Shown: positions 45,796 to 57,500 of the stretch, one piece after another | Position numbering within the stretch: position 1 is the stretch's first letter | How the letters are laid out: the number at the start of each line of letters is the position of its first letter | Source: DASVNK01 sp036383895 | GTDB lineage: Bacteria > Verrucomicrobiota > Verrucomicrobiia > Limisphaerales > SXQI01 | DNA length: 64,000 nt | Reading direction: 5' to 3' | NCBI GenBank assembly: GCA_036383895.1 | Contig: DASVNK010000071.1 | Span: 25,037 to 89,036 of the forward strand | Program-made: the position numbers and the translations under genes | The notes under the pieces: generated by a model | The model's database searches: none | The model's input: only the letters and a program-made list of their open reading frames with translations | Told to the model about the DNA's origin: nothing

Positions 45796-47709
45796 TTAGG
45801 GCCGTCCCAACACTTTGGCGAGCATTCCCAAAATCTGTTCGGTGGTGAAGGGTTTGGCCAGAAAGTTCACGCCGCCGAGTTCCTGAAGTTGCCCGATGCG
45901 GCTTTGATCCATTAAGCCACTGATTGCAATAAATTTCGTTTCCGGCTGCATCTTTTGGAGCGCGCGAATCGTGGCGATTCCATCCATGAAAGGCATCATG
46001 AGATCGGCCATCACCGCCTGGGCCTTGCGTTTTTGCGACGCGAAAAGCCCAACTGCCTCGGTTCCATCGTTGGCAGTGACCACTTTGTAACCGTTGTTCT
46101 CCAGGGTCACCTTTACAATTTCCCGTATGGCCGCTTCGTCATCGACCACCATGACCAACTCGCCTTTCCCTTGTGGCAATTTCCCCGAGGCAATCACATT
46201 GCTTTTCTGCGCCGAGTTCGCTTCGGCCGCGGGTAAATATACCTTGAAGGATGTTCCTTTTCCTATCTCGGAATAAACCGAGATGAAGCCGCCATGGCTG
46301 CGCACGATGCCGGCGGCGGTCGACAGGCCGAGCCCAGTCCCCTTCCCTATTTCCTTTGTGGTAAAGAACGGCTCGAAGATTTTCAGCAGAACAGCTTGAG
46401 GAATGCCTGTGCCGGTATCGCCGACGCTTACAAGCACGTAAGCGCCGGGCTTTGCTTCAGGCTGCATGCGCGCATAGTTCTCGTCAATCTGTGTGTTCTT
46501 CGCCTCGAGTTGCAATCGCCCGCCATTCGGCATCGCGTCGCGTGCGTTCACCACCAGGTTCATGAAGACCTGGTGCAATTGCGTGGCATCGCCGTTAACC
46601 GGCCAAAGTTCCGGCTCAAAATGCACGCGAATTTCGATGGCTCGCGGAAAAACATCCTTCGCAATTTTCACCACCTCATTCAACGGGTGCTTCACCTGGA
46701 GCAACGCCTTCTCACCTTCGACGCCGCGCGCAAAACTGAGCACCTGTTGGACGATCGACGCGCCGCGATGCGCGCTCGTTTCCAAAGTGTCGATGATCTC
46801 CGCTGGCGTTTCTCCTTTCATCTCGCGCAGCAACTTCAATGAAACGAGTATCGGCGTGAGCACATTGTTTAAGTCGTGTGCGATGCCGCCAGCCAGGGTG
46901 CCGATGCTTTCGAGACGTTGTGAACGAAGGAATTGCGCTTCGAGTTTTTTCTTTTCAGTGATGTCCGTGTTGATGATGAGGATCGACTTTGGCTTGTTGT
47001 CATTGTCGCGAATGAGACTCCAGCGGCTCTCGATGAAAATGGTGCGGCCGTCCTTGGTATTGTGCGTGATTTCTCCGTGCCACTCCTCGCGTTCCAAAGT
47101 TCGCCTCAACGCGTCGTTGTGTTTCGCTTCATCAAACTTTGCGAACGTCACCGCGCTCATCCCCTGCAACGCTTCCTCGGCGGTCCATCCGTAAAGCCGT
47201 TGCGCTCCGTCGTTCCAGAAAGTTATTCCGCCGTTCGTATCGATCACGAGAATCGCGTCGCGCGCTTTATTCAGCAGCGCTGCCTGTTCACGAATCCGCC
47301 CCTCTGCTGCCTCACGTTCCCGCTCCGCGCGCTTCCGCTGCACGCTGCTGAGCAAAGCGGTCGGCAGGCGCTTCAAACTCGACTTTAAAATGTAATCGTC
47401 CGCGCCTTCTTTGATGCACGCGACGGCCACTTCTTCCGACTGCGAACCGGTCACCAGGATGAACGGCACCTCTACCCGCTGTGCCTTGAGCGCGTGCAAC
47501 GCATCGAGGGCGTTGAACTGCGGCATGGAAAAATCCGAGATGATCGCGTCCGGCGACTTCTTGCGTAGTTCTCCCAGGAAATCTTTCTTCGTCGCAACCG
47601 TTCGCGATTCATGGTCCACCTCGGCGCGTCTGAGTTCGTAAGTAATCAACTCCGCATCTGCGGGGTTGTCTTCGATCAGTAGGATTTGGAGCGGCGTTGG
47701 TTTAGTCAT
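45796..47709 (-). CDS. Hybrid histidine kinase, receiver-PAS-HisKA-HATPase-receiver
   Basis: A 637-residue soluble protein. The N-terminal receiver (about 8-125) has IEDNPADAEL, Asp in IISDFSMPQ and Lys in YILKSS. A PAS domain is at about 145-260 (AILVIDTNGGITFWNDGAQR). HisKA has His278 in GGIAHDLNNVLTPI. HATPase has N-box FMNLVVNARDAM and G2 GTGLGLSTAAGIV. The final receiver (about 515-635) has VVDDEAA, Asp in VMADLMMP and Lys in FLAKPF. GGAG seven bases before the ATG at 47709 fixes the start. It is the last gene of the signalling operon and could receive phosphate at either end. Confidence 0.9.
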   Translation of the reverse strand: MTKPTPLQILLIEDNPADAELITYELRRAEVDHESRTVATKKDFLGELRKKSPDAIISDFSMPQFNALDALHALKAQRVEVPFILVTGSQSEEVAVACIKEGADDYILKSSLKRLPTALLSSVQRKRAEREREAAEGRIREQAALLNKARDAILVIDTNGGITFWNDGAQRLYGWTAEEALQGMSAVTFAKFDEAKHNDALRRTLEREEWHGEITHNTKDGRTIFIESRWSLIRDNDNKPKSILIINTDITEKKKLEAQFLRSQRLESIGTLAGGIAHDLNNVLTPILVSLKLLREMKGETPAEIIDTLETSAHRGASIVQQVLSFARGVEGEKALLQVKHPLNEVVKIAKDVFPRAIEIRVHFEPELWPVNGDATQLHQVFMNLVVNARDAMPNGGRLQLEAKNTQIDENYARMQPEAKPGAYVLVSVGDTGTGIPQAVLLKIFEPFFTTKEIGKGTGLGLSTAAGIVRSHGGFISVYSEIGKGTSFKVYLPAAEANSAQKSNVIASGKLPQGKGELVMVVDDEAAIREIVKVTLENNGYKVVTANDGTEAVGLFASQKRKAQAVMADLMMPFMDGIATIRALQKMQPETKFIAISGLMDQSRIGQLQELGGVNFLAKPFTTEQILGMLAKVLGRP

Positions 47710-47800
47710 CCGAGATCTCCGTCGGAAAACGGCAAAGGCAAAATCAGCAGCAGATAAGGAATAATGCGCGCGAACATGCCTTGGATGACTCCAATATTCC

Positions 47801-48883
47801 CTAGGATTTCCGCGCTTCCAGAAATATTTCCGGATAGAGCCGTTGCGCGCAATCCGGGCAAAAGCTGTGCGTGAAGTGCGCCAGCGAATGCGTTTCGATG
47901 TAGCTTTCCAGCATGTTCCATTGTCCCCCTGAATCCCGAATTTTTTTGCAAGACGAACAGATCGGCAGCAACCCCGTGAGCGAGCGGACCTTGACCAGGG
48001 CATCTCGCAGTTCCTGGATCAATTGCTCGCGCTCAAACTCTGCGCACTTGCGCTGGGTAATATCCTCAACACTGCCTTCGTAATAAATGTCGCGCGAGCC
48101 GGGATCGCGCAAGGCCTTCGCATGAATTTCGACCCACACGACCTTGCCGGCATTCCCGCGGAAGCGCGTTTCGACGCACGTCACGGCGCCGTCCCGCTCC
48201 AACTTGTCGCGCCAGGCTGCAAAATCTCGTTTCTCAGGATGAATCTTGTGAAACGTTGCGTCCCGCGCTTCCTCTTCGGTTGCGAGTCCGGCCATCTGGC
48301 GAAACGCGGCGTTCGCATCCAGAATATCGCCCTGTGGAGTGGATCTAAATAACCCGACCGGCACAGTATCGAACAACTCTTTGTAGCGCGCTTCCGCCTG
48401 GGAAAGATCGCGCGTATGTTCCACCTCCTGCAACGCCTGCCGGACCGCCGAGCGTAGCCGTTGAAAATTCCGCCGTTCCTTAAGAACGTAATCGCACACG
48501 CCCCCTTTCATCGCTTCGACCGCGACTTCTTCATTGCCCGTTCCGGTGAACATAATGACTGGGGTCCCGGGAAACTCCGCCTTGAACTGCCTGAGCACTT
48601 CCAGGCCGTTGGTCCAACACAGTTCGTAATCGGTGATCACGAGGTCGAAGCGCCCGCTGCGCATGGCGGCGATAAGCTGTTCCTGGCTTTCAACTTCGAC
48701 CAGCGCGACGCCTGGAATCTCACCGCGAAGTTCGCGCGCCACTAGAGCGCGATCGTCAGCGTCGTCGTCGATATGCAGAATGCGATACTTCCCCCCGCCC
48801 AAGGCGCCCTCCACCGCATCCCGCAGCTCCGCTGGACCATCATCCGCTTCGCGATGTCGATTCTCTCGCAGGTGCGACTCCAT
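47801..48883 (-). CDS. Receiver-PAS protein with a four-cysteine C-terminal domain
   Basis: 360 residues. The receiver (about 30-150) has HIDDDADD, Asp in VITDYELC and Lys in YVLKERR. PAS is at about 170-285, with WVEIHAKALRDPGSRDIYYE in the PAC part. After a coiled coil the last 60 residues read LLPICSSCKKIRD, WNMLESYIETHS and FCPDCAQRLYPE: two CxxC pairs, so probably a zinc knuckle. This ending is common in bacterial receiver/PAS proteins, but its role is unknown. No kinase or DNA-binding domain is present. I begin at ATG 48883; a TTG twelve codons upstream is possible. Confidence 0.85.
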   Translation of the reverse strand: MESHLRENRHREADDGPAELRDAVEGALGGGKYRILHIDDDADDRALVARELRGEIPGVALVEVESQEQLIAAMRSGRFDLVITDYELCWTNGLEVLRQFKAEFPGTPVIMFTGTGNEEVAVEAMKGGVCDYVLKERRNFQRLRSAVRQALQEVEHTRDLSQAEARYKELFDTVPVGLFRSTPQGDILDANAAFRQMAGLATEEEARDATFHKIHPEKRDFAAWRDKLERDGAVTCVETRFRGNAGKVVWVEIHAKALRDPGSRDIYYEGSVEDITQRKCAEFEREQLIQELRDALVKVRSLTGLLPICSSCKKIRDSGGQWNMLESYIETHSLAHFTHSFCPDCAQRLYPEIFLEARKS

Positions 48884-48968
48884 CAAGAATAAGAATCGGC
48901 ACAACCCGATGGAACTCAATCAGGGCGAAGGATGTTGATTGTGGGCGTAAATCCCTGAGGGTGAACAC

Positions 48969-50711
48969 CTACTTTCCGGAAGCAACCGGAAGCTTAACCC
49001 AAAAACGCGCGCCGCCGCCCAAGGTAGAATCGACACCGACTTCGCCGTTCATGCGCTCTACGCCTTTCTTTACAATCGCGAGGCCAAGGCCAGTTCCGGG
49101 ATAATCATCGGCGCCGTGCAAGCGTTCAAAGACACGGAAGATTCGTGCCTGGTTCTCGGCGGAAATTCCAATGCCATTATCCTTAACACAAATCGTCGCG
49201 AAACCGTCTTTTTGCTCGGCCCAAACCTTCACGCGCGGTTTCACGCCTGAACCGACAAACTTTGTGCCGTTAGCGATGAGATTCGTGAGCACCTGCGTCA
49301 AAGTTGTCCCGTGCGCCACGACGCGCGGCAGCGGCTCGACAATTTCGACCACTGCCTCTTTCGCCTTCAATTCCTGCTCCAGTGTAACCACGCATTCGAG
49401 CACGACTTCGTGAACAGAAATCGAATGGAGATCGAGCTTCGTATGACCGAGGCGGCTGAAGATCAAAAGATCATGAACAAGGTTGTCCATGCGTTCCGCG
49501 GCGGTGACGATTCGCAAGGCGCAGTCTTTCCCGGTTTGGTCGAGCACCGAGCCATAGTCCTCCAGCAAGACGCGTGCGAACCCTTGCATCGCACGGATCG
49601 GCGCGCGCAAATCGTGCGAGACGGAATAAGAGAACGCTTCCAATGCGGCGTTGGACTCCTGCAGTGCAACTTCGGCGCGTTGCCTGGTCGCTATTTCCGC
49701 CTGTAACTCGGTGTTCGTCGCGCCCAACTCGCGCGCGCGTTGCTCCAAATCGCGGTTCAGCTTTTTGATCTCTCCCTCGGCGCGGCGCGCATCGGTCACG
49801 TCGCGACCGAACAGATACAACAATTGTTCGGCCTGGTACGGAGCGACAGTCCAGGAAAAGCAACGTGAAGTGCCATCAGCACAGGGATACTGCGACTCGA
49901 AGCTGATCGGCTTTTGCAACTTCACCGCAGCCTCGACGCCGCGCTTCGTCGTCGTACGATCTTCCTGGTCCATCCGGTCCCAAAAGGGACGCGACTTAAG
50001 TTCCTTTTCGCTGTAGCCGAGCAGCGCTTCCCAAGCCGGGTTCAATTCGCTGATTTGCCCATCAAAACTTGTGATGGCCAGCAGATCGACCGCGAGGGTA
50101 AAGAAGCGATTATGCTTCGTTTGCAGTTCGATGCGCCGCGCGGCTTCGTTCATCTTCTCGCGGTGCTCTTTTTCTTCGAGCTCCCGCAACTGCTCTGCCT
50201 GGCGTTTCGTCTCTTCGGTTTTTTTCAGCAGTTCCACGAAGACCGTTACTTTGCTGCGCAGAACTTCCGGAATAACCGGCGTGAATATGTAATCAACTGC
50301 TCCCAGCGAGTAGCCCTTGAACAAGTGCGTATCCGAAGTGCTGATCGCACTGACGAAAATAATCGGAATGTGCTCGGTGCTCTTCCGTTGCCGAATCATC
50401 TCCGCTGTCTCAAACCCGTTCAGCCCGGGCATATTCACATCGAGCAAAATCACCGCGAATTCCTGCTTGAGCAGCAAGCGCAGCGCTTCTTCGCCCGATT
50501 TAGCCTTCACCAGGTTCTGCCCCAACTCGCTCAGCACCGCTTCCAGCGCAATCAGGTTCTCCGGCGTATCATCCACGAGCAGGATATTGACGCGGCGATC
50601 TTCGCGCTCTCCCTCTCCCGGCCCGGGCGGACGATCCAGCGAACGCTCGTTCTCCAGCGTCTCCTCCGCTGCCGCAAAATCCACTGCCACGATCGGGTTT
50701 ACCATATTCAT
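48969..50711 (-). CDS. Histidine kinase, receiver-PAS-HisKA-HATPase
   Basis: 580 residues, soluble. The receiver (about 40-160) has LVDDTPEN, Asp in ILLDVNMPGLNG and Thr/Pro in IFTPVIP where Lys-Pro is usual, so the conserved lysine seems replaced. A coiled coil leads to a PAS domain (about 205-325), then HisKA with His366 in SYSVSHDLRAPIRAMQGFAR (phytochrome-like kinase type) and HATPase with N-box LTNLIANGTKF, G1 DNGIGIS and G2 GTGLGLAIVKKGV. It overlaps the CheR gene by 4 nt (ATGA) and is the third gene of the operon. Confidence 0.9.
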   Translation of the reverse strand: MNMVNPIVAVDFAAAEETLENERSLDRPPGPGEGEREDRRVNILLVDDTPENLIALEAVLSELGQNLVKAKSGEEALRLLLKQEFAVILLDVNMPGLNGFETAEMIRQRKSTEHIPIIFVSAISTSDTHLFKGYSLGAVDYIFTPVIPEVLRSKVTVFVELLKKTEETKRQAEQLRELEEKEHREKMNEAARRIELQTKHNRFFTLAVDLLAITSFDGQISELNPAWEALLGYSEKELKSRPFWDRMDQEDRTTTKRGVEAAVKLQKPISFESQYPCADGTSRCFSWTVAPYQAEQLLYLFGRDVTDARRAEGEIKKLNRDLEQRARELGATNTELQAEIATRQRAEVALQESNAALEAFSYSVSHDLRAPIRAMQGFARVLLEDYGSVLDQTGKDCALRIVTAAERMDNLVHDLLIFSRLGHTKLDLHSISVHEVVLECVVTLEQELKAKEAVVEIVEPLPRVVAHGTTLTQVLTNLIANGTKFVGSGVKPRVKVWAEQKDGFATICVKDNGIGISAENQARIFRVFERLHGADDYPGTGLGLAIVKKGVERMNGEVGVDSTLGGGARFWVKLPVASGK

Positions 50712-51550
50712 CCCACCTTCCGATAGAGGTTGTTCTCCTGGTCAAATTCCACGAACCGCCCTGCCGTCGGCGCGTGCTCCAATGTCTCCCCTTGGGTCAG
50801 TCCCAGAATGCCAAACATATTCAAGCTCTCGTAGAGCACCGTGTGTGCGCGATCCTGCATTTTCCTTTCAAAAAACTTCAGCGGATTGCGACAAAAAATC
50901 GCGCTCACCTCGTTGAACGAACTGTCCGTCGCGAGATTGTGCCGCGAGAAAACCATGTTCTTCCGCAGCGCAGTGTCAAACATTCCGCTCTTCCCGCCTC
51001 CCGAAAAGTACTGCGCAAGCGAGGCGCGCCCGCCGCTCTTCTGATAGATCTTCTCGTACTTCTCCAATTCGGTCAGCGGAAAAACTCCGTCGTAACAACT
51101 CTGCAGGAACCCTTCGTTCACGTCCGTGCCGTAGATCACGCTTTTTTCGTAAACGCCCTCCTCGAGCAGAATGATCGCGAGACAATAGGTTTCGAACACC
51201 GAGTTGCAGCCGACCTGCCAGACGCGGATGAACGGCCATGTCTTCAGGTACGGCACCAAATCGTAGCGAAACTTCTGCAGGAACCCAGCGCTATACGGCA
51301 CAAACGGTGGCAGCACTGTTTTCAGAAAGCGGTCCAACGCGTCGGCGTCGTGCAACAGTTTTTCCTGCAAACCAGAGACACTGCGCACGCGCTCTTTCTT
51401 GATCGCTTCCCAGATCCGTTTCCGCACCGGCGTCCCGAACCCGCCCGAGCCATCCTTCAGATTGATGCCGTGGAGGCGGTCGATCGCCTCCAACAGCAAC
51501 TCAATCTCCAGATTCTCCAGCTCCGGCCGGTATTGGTCGCGCGGACTCAT
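50708..51550 (-). CDS. CheR-like methyltransferase with eroded SAM motifs
   Basis: 280 residues: CheR N-terminal helical part (ENLEIELLLEAIDRLHGINL) and SAM-fold domain. Compared with working CheR, the SAM loop, usually a GCSTGEEPYS-like stretch, reads VWQVGCNSVFETYCLAIILL, and the late motif NVLIYF reads FCRNPLKFF. DVNEGFLQSCYDGVFP (usually D-x-x-x-x-L-x-x-A-x-x-G-x-Y) is recognisable. It may have lost methyl transfer and serve as a binding or scaffold protein. Start and stop overlap the genes on both sides (TAATG and ATGA). No CheB or chemoreceptor is in the window. Confidence 0.85.
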   Translation of the reverse strand: MSPRDQYRPELENLEIELLLEAIDRLHGINLKDGSGGFGTPVRKRIWEAIKKERVRSVSGLQEKLLHDADALDRFLKTVLPPFVPYSAGFLQKFRYDLVPYLKTWPFIRVWQVGCNSVFETYCLAIILLEEGVYEKSVIYGTDVNEGFLQSCYDGVFPLTELEKYEKIYQKSGGRASLAQYFSGGGKSGMFDTALRKNMVFSRHNLATDSSFNEVSAIFCRNPLKFFERKMQDRAHTVLYESLNMFGILGLTQGETLEHAPTAGRFVEFDQENNLYRKVG

Positions 51551-54500
51551 TAACGGTGCAGCCAGACGCGCAGCAACGAGAGCAGCTGTTCCGTATCCAC
51601 CGGCTTCGCGATGTAATCCGATGCGCCAGCATCAATGCACTTCTCGCGGTCGCCTTTCATCGCTTTCGCGGTCAGGGCCAGGATCGGCAGTTGCTTGAAC
51701 TTCGGTACTTTGCGGATTTCCTGCATTGTGTCGTAGCCGTCCATTTCCGGCATCATGATGTCCATCAAAACCACGTCGATGTCGTCGTTGTTGCGCAAGA
51801 CTTCGATCGCGTCGCGACCGTTCTCGGCTGAATGCACGACCATGTTGTGGCGTTCCAGCAAGCTGGTCATCGCGAAGATATTTCGGATGTCGTCGTCGAC
51901 CACCAGGACCTTTTTGCTCGAAAGCATTTCATCGGTCTTGTGCAGTTTCTCCAGCATCTTGCGCTGCGGTTCCGGCAGCTTCGATTGCACGCGATGCAGG
52001 AACAACGCGGTTTCATCGAGCAACCGTTCCGGCGAACGGACATCTTTCACGATAATCGTCTTCGCCATTCGCTTGAGCTGTGTTTCTTCCTTCTTGGTCA
52101 GGTCGCGGCCGGTGTAAACGATGACTGGCAAGGCGCGCAGGCTTTCATCCTTGCGCATCTCTTCCATCAGTTCGAACCCGGTCATGTCCGGCAAACCAAG
52201 ATCGAGCACCATGCAGTCGTAATGATTACCACGCAGTTTCTCGAGCGCTTCCTGTGCGGTCGAAACACCTGTGATCTGCACGTCCGTCTCGCCGATCAGT
52301 TCGGAGATGCTCATGCGTTGCACTTCATCGTCTTCCACAATCAACAGGCTCTTCACCTGCCGTTCGATATACTGGCGGATATCCTTGAACGCTTCGTTCA
52401 AGCTTTCCTTCTCCACCGGCTTGGTGATGAACGATAGTGCTCCGTTCTGCAAACCGCGCTCGCGCTCTTCTTCCGCGGTGATGATCTGCACCGGAATATG
52501 GCGCGTGTTTGGATCGTCCTTCAATCGATCCAGCACCTTCCAACCTTCCATATCGGGCAAGCCGAGATCGAGGGTGATGGCATCTGGTTTGTGTTGACGC
52601 GCCATCGCGATCGCAGTGCTGCCGCGGCTGGTCACGAGTCCCTTGAACCCGTGTTCGTGCGCCATGCCAAGCAGGTAATCCGCGAACGTCTTGTCGTCTT
52701 CCACAATCATCACTACCCGGTCGCCCGGGGCGATGTTGTTGCGGTCATCGCCATATTCGCCATCGGCAGCGTCAAGGACTGGCACCGGCGAATCCATCAC
52801 CGCTGGGGTGTTGATTTCGCGCCGTGGCGCATCGATCCATTCCACCGGCGTGCTCGACATGCGCTTCGGTAACGTGGATACACCGTTCTGCGGCAGATAG
52901 AGCGTGAAGGTGCTGCCTTCGCCCACTGAGCTGCTGAGGCGAATTTCGCCGCCGAGCAAGCGCGCGATTTCGCGGCTGATCGCCAACCCGAGGCCCGTGC
53001 CACCGAACCGACGGCTCGTCGAACCGTCCGCCTGCTGGAACGCTTCGAAGATGATCTGCTGTTTCTCCGGCGGGATACCAATACCGGTATCGCGCACTGA
53101 GAAGCCAATCACCGTGCCGGCGTTGTTCAAGCTCTGGTTTTCCGTGGACCAACCACTTTCCGCGACGAACAGCTCCAGCGAGACTTCGCCGTGCTCGGTA
53201 AACTTGAACGCGTTCGAAAGGAGGTTCTTGAGCACCTGTTGCAACCGCTTCGTATCGGTCTGGATTGCTTTCGGCAGGGTGGAATCCAAACGAATGTTGA
53301 ATTCCAGCTTCTTCGCTTCCGCGACGTGACGGAAGGTGCGGTCGATGTAGTCCTGGAGATTCGTGACCGGGAGATCGCTGAGGTCGATCGACACCGTGCC
53401 TGACTCGATCTTCGAAAGGTCGAGAATGTCGTTGATGAGCGTGAGCAGGTCGATTCCGGCGCCGTGGATTGTTTTCGCGAACTCGACTTGTTTTGGTGAA
53501 AGGTTTTCTTCCGGATTTTCCGCGAGTTGATTCGCGAGAATGAGCAAGCTGTTGAGCGGCGTGCGCAATTCGTGCGACATGTTCGCGAGGAATTCGGACT
53601 TGTACTTCGAAGTAAGCGCGAGTTGCGACGCCTTTTCTTCGAGCGCCTGACGAGCTTGTTCGACTTCGCGGTTCTTGCGGGCGACTTCCTCGTTCTGCAA
53701 CACCAGCAGCTTCGCTTTGTCTTCCAGCTCGGCGTTGGTCTGCTGCAGTTCTTCCTGTTGCGCCTGCAACTCGCGGGCGAGCGATTGAGACTGCTTGAGG
53801 AGGTCCTCCGTTCTCATGTTCGCTTCGAGCGTGTTCAACACGATACCGATGGATTCCGTGAGCTGATCAAGGAACGCCAAGTGAGTCGGGCTGAATTTCT
53901 CGAACGACGCCAGTTCCATAACTGCCTTAACTGCACCTTCGAACACGATCGGCAGAACGATAATGTTGTTCGGCTTGGATTCGCCGAGGCCAGATGCGAT
54001 CTGGATATAATTGTCCGGAACGTTGGTGAGGAGGATGCGTTCCTTCTCCAGCGCGCATTGTCCAACCAGGCCTTCGCCCAGTCGGAAACGGTTATCGACA
54101 TTTTTCCGTTCGCGATAAGCATAGCTCGCGAGCAGTTTGAGATAAGCTTCCTCTTTGCTAATATCCATCAAGTAGAACACGCCTTGATGCGCACCGACGA
54201 CCGGAGCGAGTTCGGACAGAATCAGCTTGCCGACCGTGAGTAGGTCTTTTTGTCCCTGCAACATGCGCGAGAATTTCGCGAGGTTGGTCTTCAGCCAGTC
54301 CTGCTCGGAATTCTTCAACGTCGTATCGCGCAGGTTGCGGATCATTTCGTTGATGTTGTCCTTGAGCGCCGCCACTTCGCCGCGAGCATCGACCTGAATC
54401 GATCGGGTCAAGTCACCGCGGGTCACCGCCGTCGCAACTTCGGCAATCGCGCGCACCTGAGTGGTCAGATTCGCCGCGAGCTGATTCACGTTATCGGTGA

Positions 54501-57500
54501 GGTCCTTCCAGGTACCCGCAGCCCCGGGCACCGATGCCTGGCCGCCGAGTTTTCCTTCGACACCGACTTCGCGCGCCACCGTGGTCACCTGGTCGGCGAA
54601 CGTCGCCAGCGTATCGATCATGGAATTGATCGTGTCCGCGAGCGCCGCGATTTCGCCTTTCGCTTCGACCGTCAGTTTGCGTTGCAAGTCGCCGTTCGCC
54701 ACCGCCGTCACGACTTTCGCAATACCGCGCACTTGTGACGTCAGGTTCGACGCCATGCTGTTCACGTTGTCTGTCAGGTCTTTCCAAATGCCGGAAACAC
54801 CTTTCACGACCGCTTGTCCACCGAGCTTTCCTTCGGTGCCGACTTCGCGCGCCACGCGCGTCACTTCGGATGCGAACGAGCTGAGCTGGTCCACCATCGT
54901 GTTGATGGTTTCTTTCAGCTCCAGAATTTCGCCTTTCACGTCGACCGTGATCTTCTTCGAAAGGTCGCCATTCGCGACCGCCGTGGTCACCGCCGCGATG
55001 TTACGCACTTGCGCGGTCAGGTTACCTGCCATCGAATTCACCGAGTCGGTGAGATCCTTCCACACACCCGCGACACCTTTCACGACCGCTTGTCCACCGA
55101 GCTTCCCTTCCGTGCCGACCTCACGAGCAACACGCGTCACTTCCGAAGCGAACGAGCTAAGCTGATCCACCATCGTGTTAACGGTGTTCTTCAGCTCGAG
55201 AATTTCGCCTTTCACGTCGACCGTGATCTTCTTCGAGAGATCGCCGTTCGCGACCGCCTTCGTCACGTCCGCGATGTTACGCACTTGCGCGGTCAGGTTA
55301 CCCGCCATCGAATTCACCGAGTCGGTTAAGTCCTTCCACGTGCCCGCCACGCCGCGCACATCTGCCTGGCCGCCAAGCTTCCCTTCCGTGCCGACTTCAC
55401 GCGCCACGCGAGTCACTTCAGACGCAAACGAACGAAGCTGATCCACCATCGTGTTGATGGTTTCTTTCAGCTCCAGAATTTCGCCCTGCACATCGACGGT
55501 GATCTTCTTCGACAAGTCGCCGTTCGCCACTGCCGTCGTCACCTCCGCGATGTTACGAACTTGCGCGGTCAAATTACCCGCCATGAAGTTCACCGAATCA
55601 GTGAGGTCCTTCCAGGTGCCCGCCACGCCACGAACTTCTGCCTGGCCACCGAGCTTCCCTTCCGTACCAACTTCACGAGCAACACGCGTCACTTCCGAAG
55701 CGAACGATGACAACTGATCCACCATTGTATTAACGGTGTTCTTCAGTTCCAAAATTTCGCCCTTCACATCGACCGTGATCTTCTTCGAAAGATCGCCGTT
55801 AGCGACCGCCTTCGTCACGTCCGCGATGTTACGCACTTGTGCCGTAAGGTTCGACGCCATCGAATTCACCGAATCCGTCAGGTCCTTCCAGGTACCCGCG
55901 ACGCCTTTCACGTCCGCCTGGCCGCCAAGCTTTCCTTCGGTACCGACTTCGCGAGCAACACGCGTTACTTCCGATGCAAACGAGCTGAGCTGGTCCACCA
56001 TGACGTTAATAGTGTTCTTCAACTCCAGGATTTCGCCCTTCACATCGACCGTGATCTTGCGGCTCAAATCGCCATTCGCGATCGCCTTCGTCACGTCCGC
56101 GATGTTACGCACCTGCGCGGTCAGCGACGACGCCATCGAGTTCACCGAATCGGTCAGATCCTTCCACACACCGGCGACGCCCTTCACGTCTGCCTGGCCA
56201 CCAAGCTTCCCTTCCGTGCCGACTTCACGCGCCACACGAGTCACTTCTGCGGCGAACGACGAAAGCTGATCCACCATCGTATTAATAGTGTTCTTCAGTT
56301 CCAGAATTTCGCCCTTCACGTCGACCGTGATCTTCTTGGACAAGTCGCCATTTGCGACCGCCGTCGTCACCGCCGCGATGTTACGAACTTGCGCGGTCAA
56401 GTTACCCGCCATGAAGTTCACCGAATCGGTTAAATCCTTCCACGTGCCGGCCACGCCTTTCACGTCCGCTTGGCCACCCAACTTCCCTTCCGTACCAACC
56501 TCACGCGCCACACGAGTCACTTCCGCCGCAAACGAACGAAGCTGATCCACCATCGTATTAACGGTGTTCTTCAGCTCCAGAATTTCGCCCTTCACATCGA
56601 CCGTGATCTTCTTCGACAAATCGCCATTCGCCACCGCCGTCGTCACTTCCGCGATGTTACGAACTTGCGCGGTCAAGTTACCCGCCATGAAGTTCACCGA
56701 ATCGGTCAAATCCTTCCAAGTACCGGCCACGCCTTTCACATCCGCCTGCCCACCGAGCTTCCCTTCCGTGCCGACTTCGCGCGCCACGCGAGTTACTTCC
56801 GAGGCGAACGAGCTGAGCTGGTCCACCATCGTGTTAATCACGTTCTTGATCTGCAGAATTTCACCGCGCGCCTCGACCGTGATCTTTTGGGTCAAGTCGC
56901 CATCCGCAATCGCCGTTGCCACCTTCGATACGTCGCGCAATTGCACCGTCAGGTTCGACGCCATGAAGTTCACGTTATCCGTGAGATCCTTCCAAACGCC
57001 CGCCACGCCTTTCACCTGGGCCTGCCCACCAAGTTTCCCTTCCGAACCGACTTCGCGCGCCACGCGAGTCACTTCCGCCGCGAACGACGAAAGCTGATCC
57101 ACCATCGTGTTCACCACGTTCTTGATCTGCAGAATTTCGCCGCGCACATCGACCGTGATCTTTTGCGTCAAGTCGCCGCTCGCAATTGCCGTCGCCACCT
57201 TCGACACGTCGCGCAATTGCACCGTCAGGTTTGACGCCATGAAATTCACGTTATCGGTCAGGTCCTTCCAGACACCCGCGACACCCTTCACCTGCGCCTG
57301 GCCGCCCAGCTTGCCTTCCGTACCGACTTCACGCGCCACACGGCTAACTTCCGATGCAAACGAACTGAGCTGATCCACCATTGTATTAACGGTGTTCTTC
57401 AGCTCCAGAATTTCGCCCTTCACATCAACGGTGATCTTCTTCGAAAGATCGCCATTCGCCACCGCGGTCGTGACCGCCGCAATGTTACGCACCTGCGCCG

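Noticed and set aside
54250..57373. Several + strand frames of 80-250 codons opposite the giant kinase
   Set aside because: They repeat with the 276-bp period and are antisense reflections of the HAMP units.
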